DNA of 64,000 bases from Zoogloea sp041908905. Its GTDB lineage: Bacteria > Pseudomonadota > Gammaproteobacteria > Burkholderiales > Rhodocyclaceae. How positions within the stretch are numbered: the first letter of the stretch is position 1; every line of letters begins with the position of its first letter. The position numbers and the translations under genes are program-made. Under the pieces are notes generated by a model. The model was not told where the DNA came from. It searched no databases and saw nothing but the letters and a program-made list of their open reading frames with translations. The DNA lies in the NCBI RefSeq assembly GCF_041908905.1, contig NZ_JAYREK010000006.1, forward strand, positions 62,001 through 126,000, given 5' to 3'. This document shows, piece after piece, positions 17,765-26,336 of the stretch.

Positions 17765-19795
17765 TTACAGCGCGATGTTGGCCTTCAGCCAGAGGGTGCG
17801 GCCGGGCTCGTTGACCCGGGTGGTCTGGGTGAAGCCGCCGATGCTGGCGCCGCTGCGGCTGATGAACTCGGCGTAGGTCTTGTCGAAGAGGTTGTCCACG
17901 CCGGCGGAGATCAGCGTGCCCTTTTTCGGCCGCCAGCCGGCGTTGAGCGACATGATCGCGAAGCCCGACGAGGCGCCGATGTCCTGGCCGACGATGTTGC
18001 CGTAGTCGGTGTCGTAGCGTTTCTGGCCCTGGACGAGGCGGAGCAGGGCGCCGGCGCTCCACACCTTGTCGTCGTAGCCGCCGCCGAGGCGCGCCTCCAG
18101 CGGGGCGATCTGCGACAGGGGCTTGCCGGTGCTGTCGTTCTCGCCGTGGGTCCACGCCAGGGTGCCGTAGGTCTTCCAGAAGCGGCCCAGGGCGTAGCTC
18201 ACGTCGGCCTCGGCGCCGTAGGTGGTGGCGTCGATGTTGAGGGCGTCGGTGGCGAAGGTGTTGATCTGGCGGATCTGGATGAAGTCGTTGTGCCTGGCGT
18301 AGAAGGCCGACACGGAGGCCCGCAGCGGGCCGGCGGCGTAGATCGTGCCGGCGTCGAGCTGGGTGGTCTTCTCGGGCTTGACCAGGAAGGTGCTGGCGCT
18401 GCCGAGCACGGTCATCGAGGTGGCCGCCGGCGACTTGGTGCGTTCCCAGTAGTCGGCGGCACGCTCGCTGTGGCCGAGGCCGGCGTAGACGGTGGTGGTC
18501 GGGGCGAGGGCGTTCTCCCAGCGCAGGAAGCCGGCCTTGAGGGTGTCGTTGTCGGTGATGCCGGAGGTGCTGCGGCCGCTGCGCTGGTCCTGGGCCTTGC
18601 TGAAGTCCACCCGCAGGCCGCCGATCAGGCGGTTGGCGGCGTCGAGCTCGTGGGCGAGTTCGCCGAACACGCCCCAGCTGTAGAAGCGCATGTCGGGGCT
18701 GCGGGCCAGGCTGTCGTAGCCGGCCACGGCGGCGCCGCTGGCCTTGCGCAGGGTGTGCTCGTTGGTCTGGAAGTCGATGCCGGTCTCGAGGCTGGTGCGC
18801 GGCGAGAGGTCCAGCGTGGCGGCGACGCGGCCGCCGCGGGTCTCGCGGTCGGGGTTGTTGACCATCTTCATGTCTGGCTGCGCGCGCAGGCTGTAGTTGT
18901 CCATCACGTGGTCCACGTAGTTGTAGTAGACCTGCGCCTGCAGCTTGGCGACGAGCGGGCTGATGCGGGATTTCTCGAGCTTGAGGCCGACGTTGCTGCG
19001 GTCGAACTTGACGCCGTCCATCGTGCGGTCGGCGTAGGCGGCCTGGCCGTCGCTCTTGGCAAAGGTGAGTTCGAGGCGGGTGTCCTGGTCGGGGGTCAGG
19101 CCGATGGCGCCGCTGGTGCTCCAGCGGTCGTAGGCCGAATGCACCTGGCGGCCGGCGCCGTCGCGGTAGTCCTGGGCGTGGGAGTGGGTGCCGGTGATCT
19201 CGGCGTAATACCTTTCGTTGCCGACGCCGGCTTCGAGCACCTGGTCGTTGCGGCCGAAGCTGCCCCCCAGCAGGCTGGCCTCGAGATAGCTGGAGAAGCC
19301 GGTGCGAACCTTGGGGCTGCGCTCGAAGAGCACCACGCCGGCGCTGTTGCCGGGGCCGTACTTGACGGTCTGCGGGCCCTTCAGCACGGTGATCCTGTCG
19401 AAGGCCTCGGGGAAGACGTAGGCGGTGGGCGGGTCCATGCGCATGCCGCAGCCGCCGAGGATCATCTCGCCGTCGAGCAGGATGCCCAGGCGCGACGCCG
19501 CCATGCCGCGGAACACCGGGTCGCCGTCGGTGCCGCCCTTGCGGATCACCGAGAAGCCGGCGATGTTCTTGAGGTAGTCGGCGCCGTCATGGGCGGGCAC
19601 CGGCTGGCGCGGGGCGCGGGGGTCGGTGGTGACGGTGAGCGGCGCCTCCATCGCCGGGGCGGTGACGACGACCTGGCCGAGGGGCGTGGCCTCCTGGGCG
19701 AAGGCCGCGGAGGCGCTGGCGATGGCGGCGACGATGGCGAGGGGCCGCAGCGCGGGGTGTCGGGACGGGCATTGCGGCGACGTGCGATGGTTCAT
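17765..19795 (-). CDS. TonB-dependent copper receptor (OprC/NosA type)
   Basis: This 676-residue outer-membrane beta-barrel receptor has a signal peptide cleaved near residue 33 (ASAAFA before QEATPLG), a TonB box-like QVVVTA and a plug domain. The plug holds the copper-family segment GGCGMRMDPPTAYVFPE. From established knowledge of OprC, copper is bound by a CxxxM pair in the plug and an HxM pair in the barrel. Both are visible here as Cys116/Met120 and His296-x-Met298 (VDHVMDNY), which strongly supports copper binding. NosA, a member of this family, serves nitrous oxide reductase maturation. The C-terminus ends KANIAL rather than in Phe, which is mildly unusual. A short AT-richer stretch precedes the gene. 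Confidence 0.9.
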   Translation of the reverse strand: MNHRTSPQCPSRHPALRPLAIVAAIASASAAFAQEATPLGQVVVTAPAMEAPLTVTTDPRAPRQPVPAHDGADYLKNIAGFSVIRKGGTDGDPVFRGMAASRLGILLDGEMILGGCGMRMDPPTAYVFPEAFDRITVLKGPQTVKYGPGNSAGVVLFERSPKVRTGFSSYLEASLLGGSFGRNDQVLEAGVGNERYYAEITGTHSHAQDYRDGAGRQVHSAYDRWSTSGAIGLTPDQDTRLELTFAKSDGQAAYADRTMDGVKFDRSNVGLKLEKSRISPLVAKLQAQVYYNYVDHVMDNYSLRAQPDMKMVNNPDRETRGGRVAATLDLSPRTSLETGIDFQTNEHTLRKASGAAVAGYDSLARSPDMRFYSWGVFGELAHELDAANRLIGGLRVDFSKAQDQRSGRSTSGITDNDTLKAGFLRWENALAPTTTVYAGLGHSERAADYWERTKSPAATSMTVLGSASTFLVKPEKTTQLDAGTIYAAGPLRASVSAFYARHNDFIQIRQINTFATDALNIDATTYGAEADVSYALGRFWKTYGTLAWTHGENDSTGKPLSQIAPLEARLGGGYDDKVWSAGALLRLVQGQKRYDTDYGNIVGQDIGASSGFAIMSLNAGWRPKKGTLISAGVDNLFDKTYAEFISRSGASIGGFTQTTRVNEPGRTLWLKANIAL

Positions 19796-19863
19796 GGGTA
19801 GCTCCCTGGTTGCAAGTGGGCGCTACCTTAAATGTCCAGCCCGCCGCCGGGTTTGACCTGGCG

Positions 19864-19889
19864 TAAAAAAACGCACCAAAATGGTGCGT
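19864..19889 (-). terminator. Rho-independent terminator of the chemotaxis receptor gene
   Basis: An 8-bp perfect hairpin (19871-19878 with 19882-19889, loop of three) is followed on the minus strand by seven T (19870-19864). It lies 55 bases after the chemotaxis gene stop and upstream of the copper receptor, so the two are separate transcripts. Confidence 0.85.
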
Positions 19890-19944
19890 CATGGTGTCGC
19901 AGGGGCGGCAGCCCCGGGCCCGCCGGGGCCCGGGGAGGCGGGGC

Positions 19945-21558
19945 TCACACCCGGAAGCTGGCGACGCTGGCGCGCAGGGTGTCGGAGACCCCCACCAGGT
20001 TGCGGGCGGTGCCGGCCACCGAGGCGACGGCGACGGAGTTCTCCTCGGACATCTGGGCGATGGCCTCGACGTTGCGGGCCAGTTCGGTGGAGGCGCCGCG
20101 CTGCTCGCGCAGGGCGTCGGTGATGTTCTCGATGGTGATCTGCATGGTGTGGGCGGAGTCGCAGATGCCGCCCATCGACGCGCTGGCCTTGTTGGCCGCC
20201 TCGACGACCTCGCCGACCAGCGCGCGGCTCGACTGCATGCTGCCCACCGCCGCCTCGGCGCCCTGCTGGATGGTGCTGATCACGGTGCTGATTTCCTGCA
20301 CCGAGCTGGTGGTGCGTTCGGCGAGCTTGCGCACCTCGTCGGCCACCACGGCGAATCCGCGGCCCTGTTCGCCGGCGCGCGCCGCCGCGATGGCGGCGTT
20401 GAGGGCGAGCAGGTTGGTCTGGTCGGCCACCTCGCGGATCACCACGGTGATCCGGTCGATCTGGCGGACCTGCTCGGAGAGGGTCTGGATCTGCCCGGCG
20501 GTGTTCTCGACCTGCTGGGACACCTGGCCGATCTTCTCGGCGGCCGCATCGACCCCCTTGCCGCTGTCGATGGCCTGGCTGCCGGCTTCGGCGGCCTGGC
20601 GGTTGGCTTCGTCGGCGCTGCTGCCCACGTGATCGATGCTCACCGTGAGCTCCTCGACGGCGGCGGCGGCGGCGGCCGTCGAGCTGGATTGCTGGGCGCT
20701 GCTCACCGAGACCTGCTGGGCGGAGGCCGACAGCTCTGCAGCGGAGCTGGCCACGTTGTTCGAGCATGCCACCACCTCGCTGATGGTGCTGGCCAGCTGG
20801 CCGCGCATCCGGTCGAGGGCGTCGAGCAGATGGCCGATCTCGTCGCTGGCCGTGCCGCTGGCCGTGCCGCCGCGCAGGTCGCCGCCGGCGATGCGCTCGG
20901 CGAGGGTGTTGGCGTCACCGAGGCGGGCGCTGATGCCGCGGATCGTGATGAAGCTGAAGATCCCCAGCACGGCCGCGGTGGCGATCAGGATGGCGATGGA
21001 GACCAGGGTGGCGGAGTCCTTGGCGGCGGCGCCTTCCTCGGCGGCTTTCGTGCCGATGGTCTTGTTGTACTGCATGTGGGCGGTGATCCCGTCGATGAAG
21101 GCGACGGCCAGCGGGCCGATCTGCTGCTTGGTCAGCAGCTTGGCCTCCTCGGTCTTGCCGGCACGGGACACGGCGAGCATCGCGTCGACGGCCTTGGTGT
21201 ACTCGGCCATCGTCTTGCGTTCCGCTTCCAGCAGGCGCTTGTCTTCGGCATCGGCGACATAGGCCTCGTAGTCGTTGAAGGCCTTCTCGATCCGTGCGCG
21301 CGATTCCTGGATGGTCTTTTCGGCGGCCGCATGCTCTGCCGGGTCGGAGGCGAGGATGTGCCGGAAGGTCCACACCCGCAGGCGTCCGAAATCCAGGGTG
21401 ATGGTGTTCAGGGCTTCCATGCTAGGCACGACGTTCACGTTGCCCCAGTTGGCTGCGTCGTACACCTTGCTCATCTGGTTGTAATTGATGGCGCTGAGGG
21501 CTGCCAGACTGATGAGGGCCGCTCCGACGAGGAGCAGAAGTCGTTGTTTGATCGTCAT
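19945..21558 (-). CDS. Methyl-accepting chemotaxis protein
   Basis: This 537-residue chemoreceptor starts with a transmembrane segment (RLLLLVGAALISLAALSAI, about residues 5-23). A periplasmic four-helix-bundle ligand domain of about 165 residues follows, then a second transmembrane segment (ATLVSIAILIATAAVLGIF), a HAMP domain and the signalling domain. The highly conserved hairpin tip QTNLLALNAAIAAARAGEQ and GFAVVADEVRKLAERT are present. The ligand is unknown. The ATG at 21558 gives the typical MTIKQRLL start; the longer upstream frame is not supported. No C-terminal CheR-docking pentapeptide is seen, as the protein ends ASFRV. Confidence 0.93.
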   Translation of the reverse strand: MTIKQRLLLLVGAALISLAALSAINYNQMSKVYDAANWGNVNVVPSMEALNTITLDFGRLRVWTFRHILASDPAEHAAAEKTIQESRARIEKAFNDYEAYVADAEDKRLLEAERKTMAEYTKAVDAMLAVSRAGKTEEAKLLTKQQIGPLAVAFIDGITAHMQYNKTIGTKAAEEGAAAKDSATLVSIAILIATAAVLGIFSFITIRGISARLGDANTLAERIAGGDLRGGTASGTASDEIGHLLDALDRMRGQLASTISEVVACSNNVASSAAELSASAQQVSVSSAQQSSSTAAAAAAVEELTVSIDHVGSSADEANRQAAEAGSQAIDSGKGVDAAAEKIGQVSQQVENTAGQIQTLSEQVRQIDRITVVIREVADQTNLLALNAAIAAARAGEQGRGFAVVADEVRKLAERTTSSVQEISTVISTIQQGAEAAVGSMQSSRALVGEVVEAANKASASMGGICDSAHTMQITIENITDALREQRGASTELARNVEAIAQMSEENSVAVASVAGTARNLVGVSDTLRASVASFRV

Positions 21559-21746
21559 GTTCGTGTCGTCCGTCGCGAGGGAGTGTCCGTGCCGCCGCCG
21601 GTCTGGCATAACGCATCGGCTCTAGCGGTAACGGCCCGCGGGCTGAAAACTTTAGCGGTATACGGGGGCGTCCGGCGGGTCGCGCCGCGCCGGGGCCGGG
21701 CGTACAATCCGGCCTCCGCCGTCGCCAGCCCTTCCGGGAACCGCCC

Positions 21747-22613
21747 GTGCCCCGCCCCCAAGCCGCCTCCGTCCTCGTGCTGCCCAGCCCGTTTTTCTCG
21801 GACTCCGACACCATCCGACTGCTCGAGCCGGCCGATTGCGATACCCGGGACGTGCTGCGCCAGGTGGTCTCGGGCGAATACGACCGGCCCTTCGTGATCG
21901 ACGACGGCAGCACCCGCACGCTGCATTTCTCGCTGTCGCTGATCCAGAGCACGATGAGCCTGAAGGATCCCTTCGCCCTCGAGCTGGACTACACCCAGGC
22001 GATGATGAGCTTCCTGCTGTTCCTGGCGCGGCCGCAGCACATCTTCATGCTCGGGCTGGGGGGCGGCTCGCTGGCCAAGTTCTGCTGGCGCCACGTGGGG
22101 TCGGCGCGCATCACGGTGGTCGAGATCGACCCGGACGTGATCGCCTTCCGCGACGAGTTCGAGCTGCCGCCCGACGGCCCGCGGCTGGCGGTGATCGAGG
22201 GCGACGGCGCCGCGCACGTACAGGCCCTGAGCGCCACGGGCGAGAAGCCCGACGTGATCATGATGGATGCCTTCGACCGGCATGGCCTGGCCGGCTCGGT
22301 GAGCTCCGTCGATTTCTACGAGAGCGTGCTCCGCGCGCTGGCCGGCCGCGGCATCATGGTGGCCAACCTCGCCGGCGAGGGGGCCGACCGGGTCGAGCAC
22401 CTGGCGATGATCGGCGAGGTCTTCGACGATCGGGTGCTCAGCCTGTCGCTGCCCGACGGCAACGACATCGTGCTCGCCTTCAAGAACCCGGCCTTCGCCC
22501 CCCGCTGGCGCGACGTGGCCACCCAGGCCAAGGCGCTGCGGGCGCGCACCGGGCTGGATTTTCCGAAGTTCGCCCAGCGCCTCGAGCGCAACTCGCGGCT
22601 GCGTTATTTCTAG
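21747..22613 (+). CDS. Spermidine synthase-like methyltransferase-fold protein
   Basis: The 288-residue product has a Rossmann-type polyamine synthase fold with the nucleotide loop MLGLGGGSLAKF, the acidic strand ITVVEIDPDVI and a later DVIMMDAFD. The last segment replaces the catalytic DS-type gate loop of true spermidine synthases (DxxDP), so an aminopropyltransferase activity is doubtful. It is better called SpeE-like. The start is a GTG with GGGA upstream. It is divergent from the chemotaxis receptor gene. Confidence 0.75.
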   Translation: MPRPQAASVLVLPSPFFSDSDTIRLLEPADCDTRDVLRQVVSGEYDRPFVIDDGSTRTLHFSLSLIQSTMSLKDPFALELDYTQAMMSFLLFLARPQHIFMLGLGGGSLAKFCWRHVGSARITVVEIDPDVIAFRDEFELPPDGPRLAVIEGDGAAHVQALSATGEKPDVIMMDAFDRHGLAGSVSSVDFYESVLRALAGRGIMVANLAGEGADRVEHLAMIGEVFDDRVLSLSLPDGNDIVLAFKNPAFAPRWRDVATQAKALRARTGLDFPKFAQRLERNSRLRYF

Positions 22614-22752
22614 GCCCGGGGGGGCCGCGTCGAGGGCGCCGTTGCCGCCGGATGGGGGCGGGTAGTGACACTCGCGGCGGCTCGCGCCTGCTGCTGCCGG
22701 TTCCTGTTTCAAGCATAGATAACGAGGCGGACAACGCAACAGGGGAGTGAGG

Positions 22753-23397
22753 ATGCGCGGGCTGGACAGGGTGCAGCGCCGGGAAGTGTGTTTCCACGAG
22801 GCCGGCCACGCGGTGGTCTTTGCCCTCGGCGGCGTGGCGGTGTCGCGGGTCGCGGTGGCACCGGAGGGCGCCGGGGAGTGGCGCACCCCGAGCGGAAACG
22901 GACGCACCTGCTCCGACCTGTGGGGCCTGTGCGTGAAGGCCGAGCTCGTGCTGCCCCGCCAGCTGCTGCGCTGGCTGATGAGCGAGGGCGCCCTGTGCCC
23001 CGACGGCAGCGGCTACGCCCGCGTGCTGGAAAGCGCCGAAGGCCGGGCCATCGTCGAGGCCCTGGGCCCGCGCCAGCGACGGGACATCCGCGCCCAGCTG
23101 GCTGGTCTGCTCGCCGGGCCGCTGGCCGAGCAGCTGTGCCGGGGCGGGGCCGTGGGGATCCGGGCGGACAGCGACGCGGGGGACATCGTCAGGGCCCGGG
23201 GGCTGGCCAGCCTGCTCGGCGACCCGGACGAACTCGGGCGCCTGGCCCTGCTCGCCGAGGCTGCGCTGCGCGAGTCGGCCGTGTGGGCGCGGGTCACGGC
23301 CCTGGCCGACGCGCTGGAAGCTGCCGGGCAGGTGGAGGCGGGCATCCGCGAGCACCTGCCCGCGGCCGATCCGCGCTGGCCGCCGGCGCCGGCCTGA
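22753..23397 (+). CDS. Stand-alone M41 (FtsH-like) zinc peptidase domain protein
   Basis: This 214-residue protein consists essentially of an FtsH-type M41 metallopeptidase region, with no AAA+ ATPase and no membrane segment. The zinc motif HEAGH is at residues 15-19. The later block LLAGPLAEQL, then SDAGDIVRARGLASLL (around 118-155), lines up with the FtsH segment that supplies the third zinc ligand, here probably Asp144. I used the ATG at 22753 because AGGGGAG lies six bases upstream; an in-frame GTG at 22747 is the alternative. No partner ATPase gene is adjacent. Whether it cleaves anything is unknown. Confidence 0.7.
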   Translation: MRGLDRVQRREVCFHEAGHAVVFALGGVAVSRVAVAPEGAGEWRTPSGNGRTCSDLWGLCVKAELVLPRQLLRWLMSEGALCPDGSGYARVLESAEGRAIVEALGPRQRRDIRAQLAGLLAGPLAEQLCRGGAVGIRADSDAGDIVRARGLASLLGDPDELGRLALLAEAALRESAVWARVTALADALEAAGQVEAGIREHLPAADPRWPPAPA

Positions 23398-23609
23398 GCG
23401 GGCGCTCCCGGCGCACCGGCGCGGGGCACGCCGCCATGGAGGCGGGCGGGGTTTCCGGCTAGCATCGCGGGTTTTCCCGCCCCCACCCCCCCCTGCCTTC
23501 CCGCGAAGACCTGCGGGCCGGACGCCTGGCGGGCGCCCGCCACCTCAAGCTCGCCGCCGGCCTCACCGAGTTCCCGCCGGAGATCTTCACCCTGGCCGAC
23601 ACGCTGGAG

Positions 23610-24803
23610 GTGCTCGACCTCGCCGGCAACGCCCTCACCCAACTGCCCGACGACCTGCCGCGCCTGGGCCGGCTGCGCATCCTGTTCTGCTCGGGCAGCC
23701 CCTTCGAGGCCCTGCCCGAAGTGCTCGGCGCCTGCCCCCGGCTGGAGATGATCGGCTTTCGCGGCTGCGGCATCCACACCGTGCCTGAGGCCGCGCTGCC
23801 GGCGGGGCTGCGCTGGCTGATCCTCACCGAGAACCGCATCGAGGCGCTGCCCGCCGCCATCGGCCGCTGCAGCCGCCTGCAGAAGCTGGCCCTGGCCGGC
23901 AACCGGCTGGCCAGCCTGCCCCCCGAGATGGCGGGCTGCACCGGGCTGGAGCTGGTGCGCATCGCCGCCAACCGCCTCGACGCCTTGCCCGGCTGGCTGC
24001 CGGCGCTGCCGCGCCTGGCGTGGCTGGCCTACGCCGGCAACCCCTTCTGCGCAGCGGTGGAGGCGGACCGCCAGCGGGAGGGGCGCAGCCACCCGTTTGC
24101 GTGGGATGCGCTGGAGATCGGCGAGGTGCTGGGGCAGGGCGCCTCCGGGGTGATCCACCGGGCGCTGTGGCATGACGGCGGTGAGCGGCGCGAGGTGGCG
24201 GTGAAGCTCTTCAAGGGCGCGGTCACCAGCGACGGCCTGCCCGAGGACGAGATGGCCGCCTGCCTGGGCGCCGGCGCCCATCTCAGCCTGATCCCCATCC
24301 TCGGCCGGCTGGCCGGCCACCCGGAGGGGCGCGACGGGCTGGTGATGGCGCTCGTCGAGCCGGCCTTCCGCAGCCTCGCCGGGCCGCCCAGCCTGGCGTC
24401 GTGCACCCGCGACGTGTATGCCCCCGGCACCCGCCTCGGCGCGGCCCAGGCGCTGGGAATCGCCCGCGGCATCGCCTCGGCGGCGCGCCAGCTCCACGCC
24501 CGCGGGATCAACCATGGCGACCTCTACGCCCACAACATCCTGTACCACCCGGACGGCCGGGTGCTGCTGGGGGATTTCGGCGCGGCCTCCTTCGTGCCGC
24601 CGGGCGCGTCGCGGCTGGCGGCGGCGCTGGAGCGCGTCGAGCTGCGCGCCTTCGGCTGCCTGCTGGAGGAGCTGGCCGAGCGTTGCCCGCCCGACCCGGG
24701 CGCCGCGCTGGGCGCATTGGCCCGCCGCTGCCAGGCCCCCGAGCCGGCCCGGCGGCCGTCGTTTGTCGAGGTGGAGGAGGCCCTGGCGAGGCTTGCGGCC
24801 TAG
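23610..24803 (+). CDS. Leucine-rich-repeat protein kinase (N-terminus probably longer)
   Basis: This protein fuses about seven leucine-rich repeats (residues 1-150; pattern LxxLxLxxNxLxxLP) to a eukaryotic-type kinase domain (about 165-395). Kinase landmarks are the glycine loop LGQGASGVIHRA, VAVKLF with the ATP-binding Lys, the catalytic loop NHGDLYAHNIL (HGD in place of HRD) and LLGDFGAAS. The earliest conventional start is the GTG at 23610. However, the same frame is open from 23463, and its translation from about 23493 continues the LRR pattern (HLKLAAGLTEFPPEIF). The true start is therefore probably a non-standard CTG at 23493 or 23511. The stop overlaps the convergent GGDEF gene stop (shared CTAG at 24800-24803). 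Confidence 0.8.
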   Translation: MLDLAGNALTQLPDDLPRLGRLRILFCSGSPFEALPEVLGACPRLEMIGFRGCGIHTVPEAALPAGLRWLILTENRIEALPAAIGRCSRLQKLALAGNRLASLPPEMAGCTGLELVRIAANRLDALPGWLPALPRLAWLAYAGNPFCAAVEADRQREGRSHPFAWDALEIGEVLGQGASGVIHRALWHDGGERREVAVKLFKGAVTSDGLPEDEMAACLGAGAHLSLIPILGRLAGHPEGRDGLVMALVEPAFRSLAGPPSLASCTRDVYAPGTRLGAAQALGIARGIASAARQLHARGINHGDLYAHNILYHPDGRVLLGDFGAASFVPPGASRLAAALERVELRAFGCLLEELAERCPPDPGAALGALARRCQAPEPARRPSFVEVEEALARLAA

Positions 24804-26113
24804 CCCCGGGCCTTGTCGCGGTACATGCGCCGGTCGGCGTGCTTGATGAGGCTGTCGGCGTCGTCCCCGTCTTCGGGGTGGATGGCGACGCCGATGCTGG
24901 CCCGGGCGTGCAGGGTGTGGTCGGCGATGGCGAAGGGCTGGCGCAGGCTGTGGTGGATCTTGTCGGCCACGGCGGCGGCGTCCTGGGGGCCGTGGATGTC
25001 CTCCAGGATCACCACGAACTCGTCGCCGCCCAGCCGCGCCACGGTGTCGGCCCGGCGCACGCAGCGCTCCAGGCGGCGGCCGATCTCCTGCAGCAGGCGG
25101 TCGCCCGCGGCGTGGCCGAGGGTGTCGTTGACGCCCTTGAAGTCGTCGAGGTCGATGTAGAGCAGGGCCATCCGCCCTTGGCGGCGCCGGCTGCGGGCGA
25201 GGGCGGTGTCGATGCGGTCGTGGAAGAGGCGCCGGTTGGGCAGGCCGGTGAGTTCGTCGTAGCGGGCCGCGCGCAGGAGCTCGGCCTTCAGCCGGCTGCG
25301 TTCGATGGCGGTGGCGACCTGGGCCGACACGAAGCCGAGCAGTTCCCGGTCCTTGTCCGAGAACGCCGTGCCCGGGTGGGCCTTGAGCAGCAGCGCGCCG
25401 ATCGGGTCGGCCTCGTCCATGAGCGGGACGACGAGCCAGAACACGCCCGCTCCGGCGGTCTCCGGCGGGGTGAGGGCGGAGTCGGGCAGCTGCTGGGTCT
25501 GGCTGCTCGCGATGACTTCATGGCAGTGCTCCCGCGCCAGCCGCTCGTCGACGGTGAGCGGCGCCCCGTGGTGGTCCCGCCCGTAGGCGAGGTGGACGCC
25601 GGCCCCCTTGCCGTCGCAGGTGGCCACGACGAGGCCGGCCACCGGCACCAGCCGGGCGATGATGTCGTGGATGGTCGGGAACAGGGTGTCGAGGTCGCTG
25701 GCGTGGTGGGCAGCCTCGGAGACCGCGTAGGTGGCGGCCTGCAGGTCCTGGGAGTGGTGCTGTTCGGTGACGTCCCGGGCGACGCCGATGCGCAGCTGGT
25801 CGGCCGCGGACCAGCGGGCCGACCACATCACACGCACCGGGCGGCCATCCTTGCGCCGGTAGCGGTTCACGAAGCCGACCCGCGGCTGGCCGGCCATGAT
25901 CAGCGCGGCCTCTTCGAGGGTCCGGGCGCGGTCTTCGGGCAGCACGAGGTCGAACAGCGGCTGGCCGATCAGCTCGTCCGGCGTGTAGCCGAAGATGGGT
26001 TCGCAGGCCGCATTGACGTAGCGGATGCGCCCGTCGGCGCTGATGAGGAAAACCGCGTCGAGGAGCAGATCGACGCAGTTGAGGAGCAGGCGAGGTGATT
26101 CTGAGAGTGGCAT
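24800..26113 (-). CDS. PAS-GAF-GGDEF diguanylate cyclase
   Basis: The 437-residue cytoplasmic protein has a PAS domain (about residues 10-120, with FLISADGRIRYVNAACEPIF), a GAF domain (about 140-275) and a GGDEF domain (about 285-437). The active-site motif RLGGDEFVVIL is intact, so it should make cyclic di-GMP. RRAD five residues before GGDEF is a complete inhibitory I-site. No EAL domain is present. The ATG at 26113 fits the start of the PAS region; the frame is open further upstream without a good start. It does not belong to the lactate operon, since a terminator lies between them. Confidence 0.92.
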   Translation of the reverse strand: MPLSESPRLLLNCVDLLLDAVFLISADGRIRYVNAACEPIFGYTPDELIGQPLFDLVLPEDRARTLEEAALIMAGQPRVGFVNRYRRKDGRPVRVMWSARWSAADQLRIGVARDVTEQHHSQDLQAATYAVSEAAHHASDLDTLFPTIHDIIARLVPVAGLVVATCDGKGAGVHLAYGRDHHGAPLTVDERLAREHCHEVIASSQTQQLPDSALTPPETAGAGVFWLVVPLMDEADPIGALLLKAHPGTAFSDKDRELLGFVSAQVATAIERSRLKAELLRAARYDELTGLPNRRLFHDRIDTALARSRRRQGRMALLYIDLDDFKGVNDTLGHAAGDRLLQEIGRRLERCVRRADTVARLGGDEFVVILEDIHGPQDAAAVADKIHHSLRQPFAIADHTLHARASIGVAIHPEDGDDADSLIKHADRRMYRDKARG

Positions 26114-26251
26114 GGTGACAGCGCGCGTGTTTGCCCGGGTGCTGCAATCCTTTGGATAAACGCGCGGTAGACTGGCGCAAGCCACCCGCGTTCCGCAAGC
26201 CTCGGTGTGCCGCCGGTGTGCGGAAATGCGTCACCCGCGGGCGGTGGGCGC

Positions 26252-26284
26252 AAAAAAAACGGCGGCCGTTTGCGCGGCCGCCGT
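26252..26284 (-). terminator. Rho-independent terminator of the lactate operon
   Basis: A perfect 10-bp hairpin (ACGGCGGCCG with CGGCCGCCGT, 26259-26268 and 26275-26284) is followed on the minus strand by a run of eight T (26259-26252). It lies just downstream of the lldP stop at 26337. Confidence 0.88.
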
Positions 26285-26336
26285 CAAGGCTCCCCCGGGG
26301 CGCCTCACCCCGGTGCTGAAGAAGCGTTGCGGGTGA

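Noticed and set aside
21747..22613. Bona fide spermidine synthase (speE)
   Set aside because: The catalytic Asp gate motif typical of aminopropyltransferases is replaced by DAFD, and no speD or other polyamine gene is nearby, so it is annotated only as SpeE-like.
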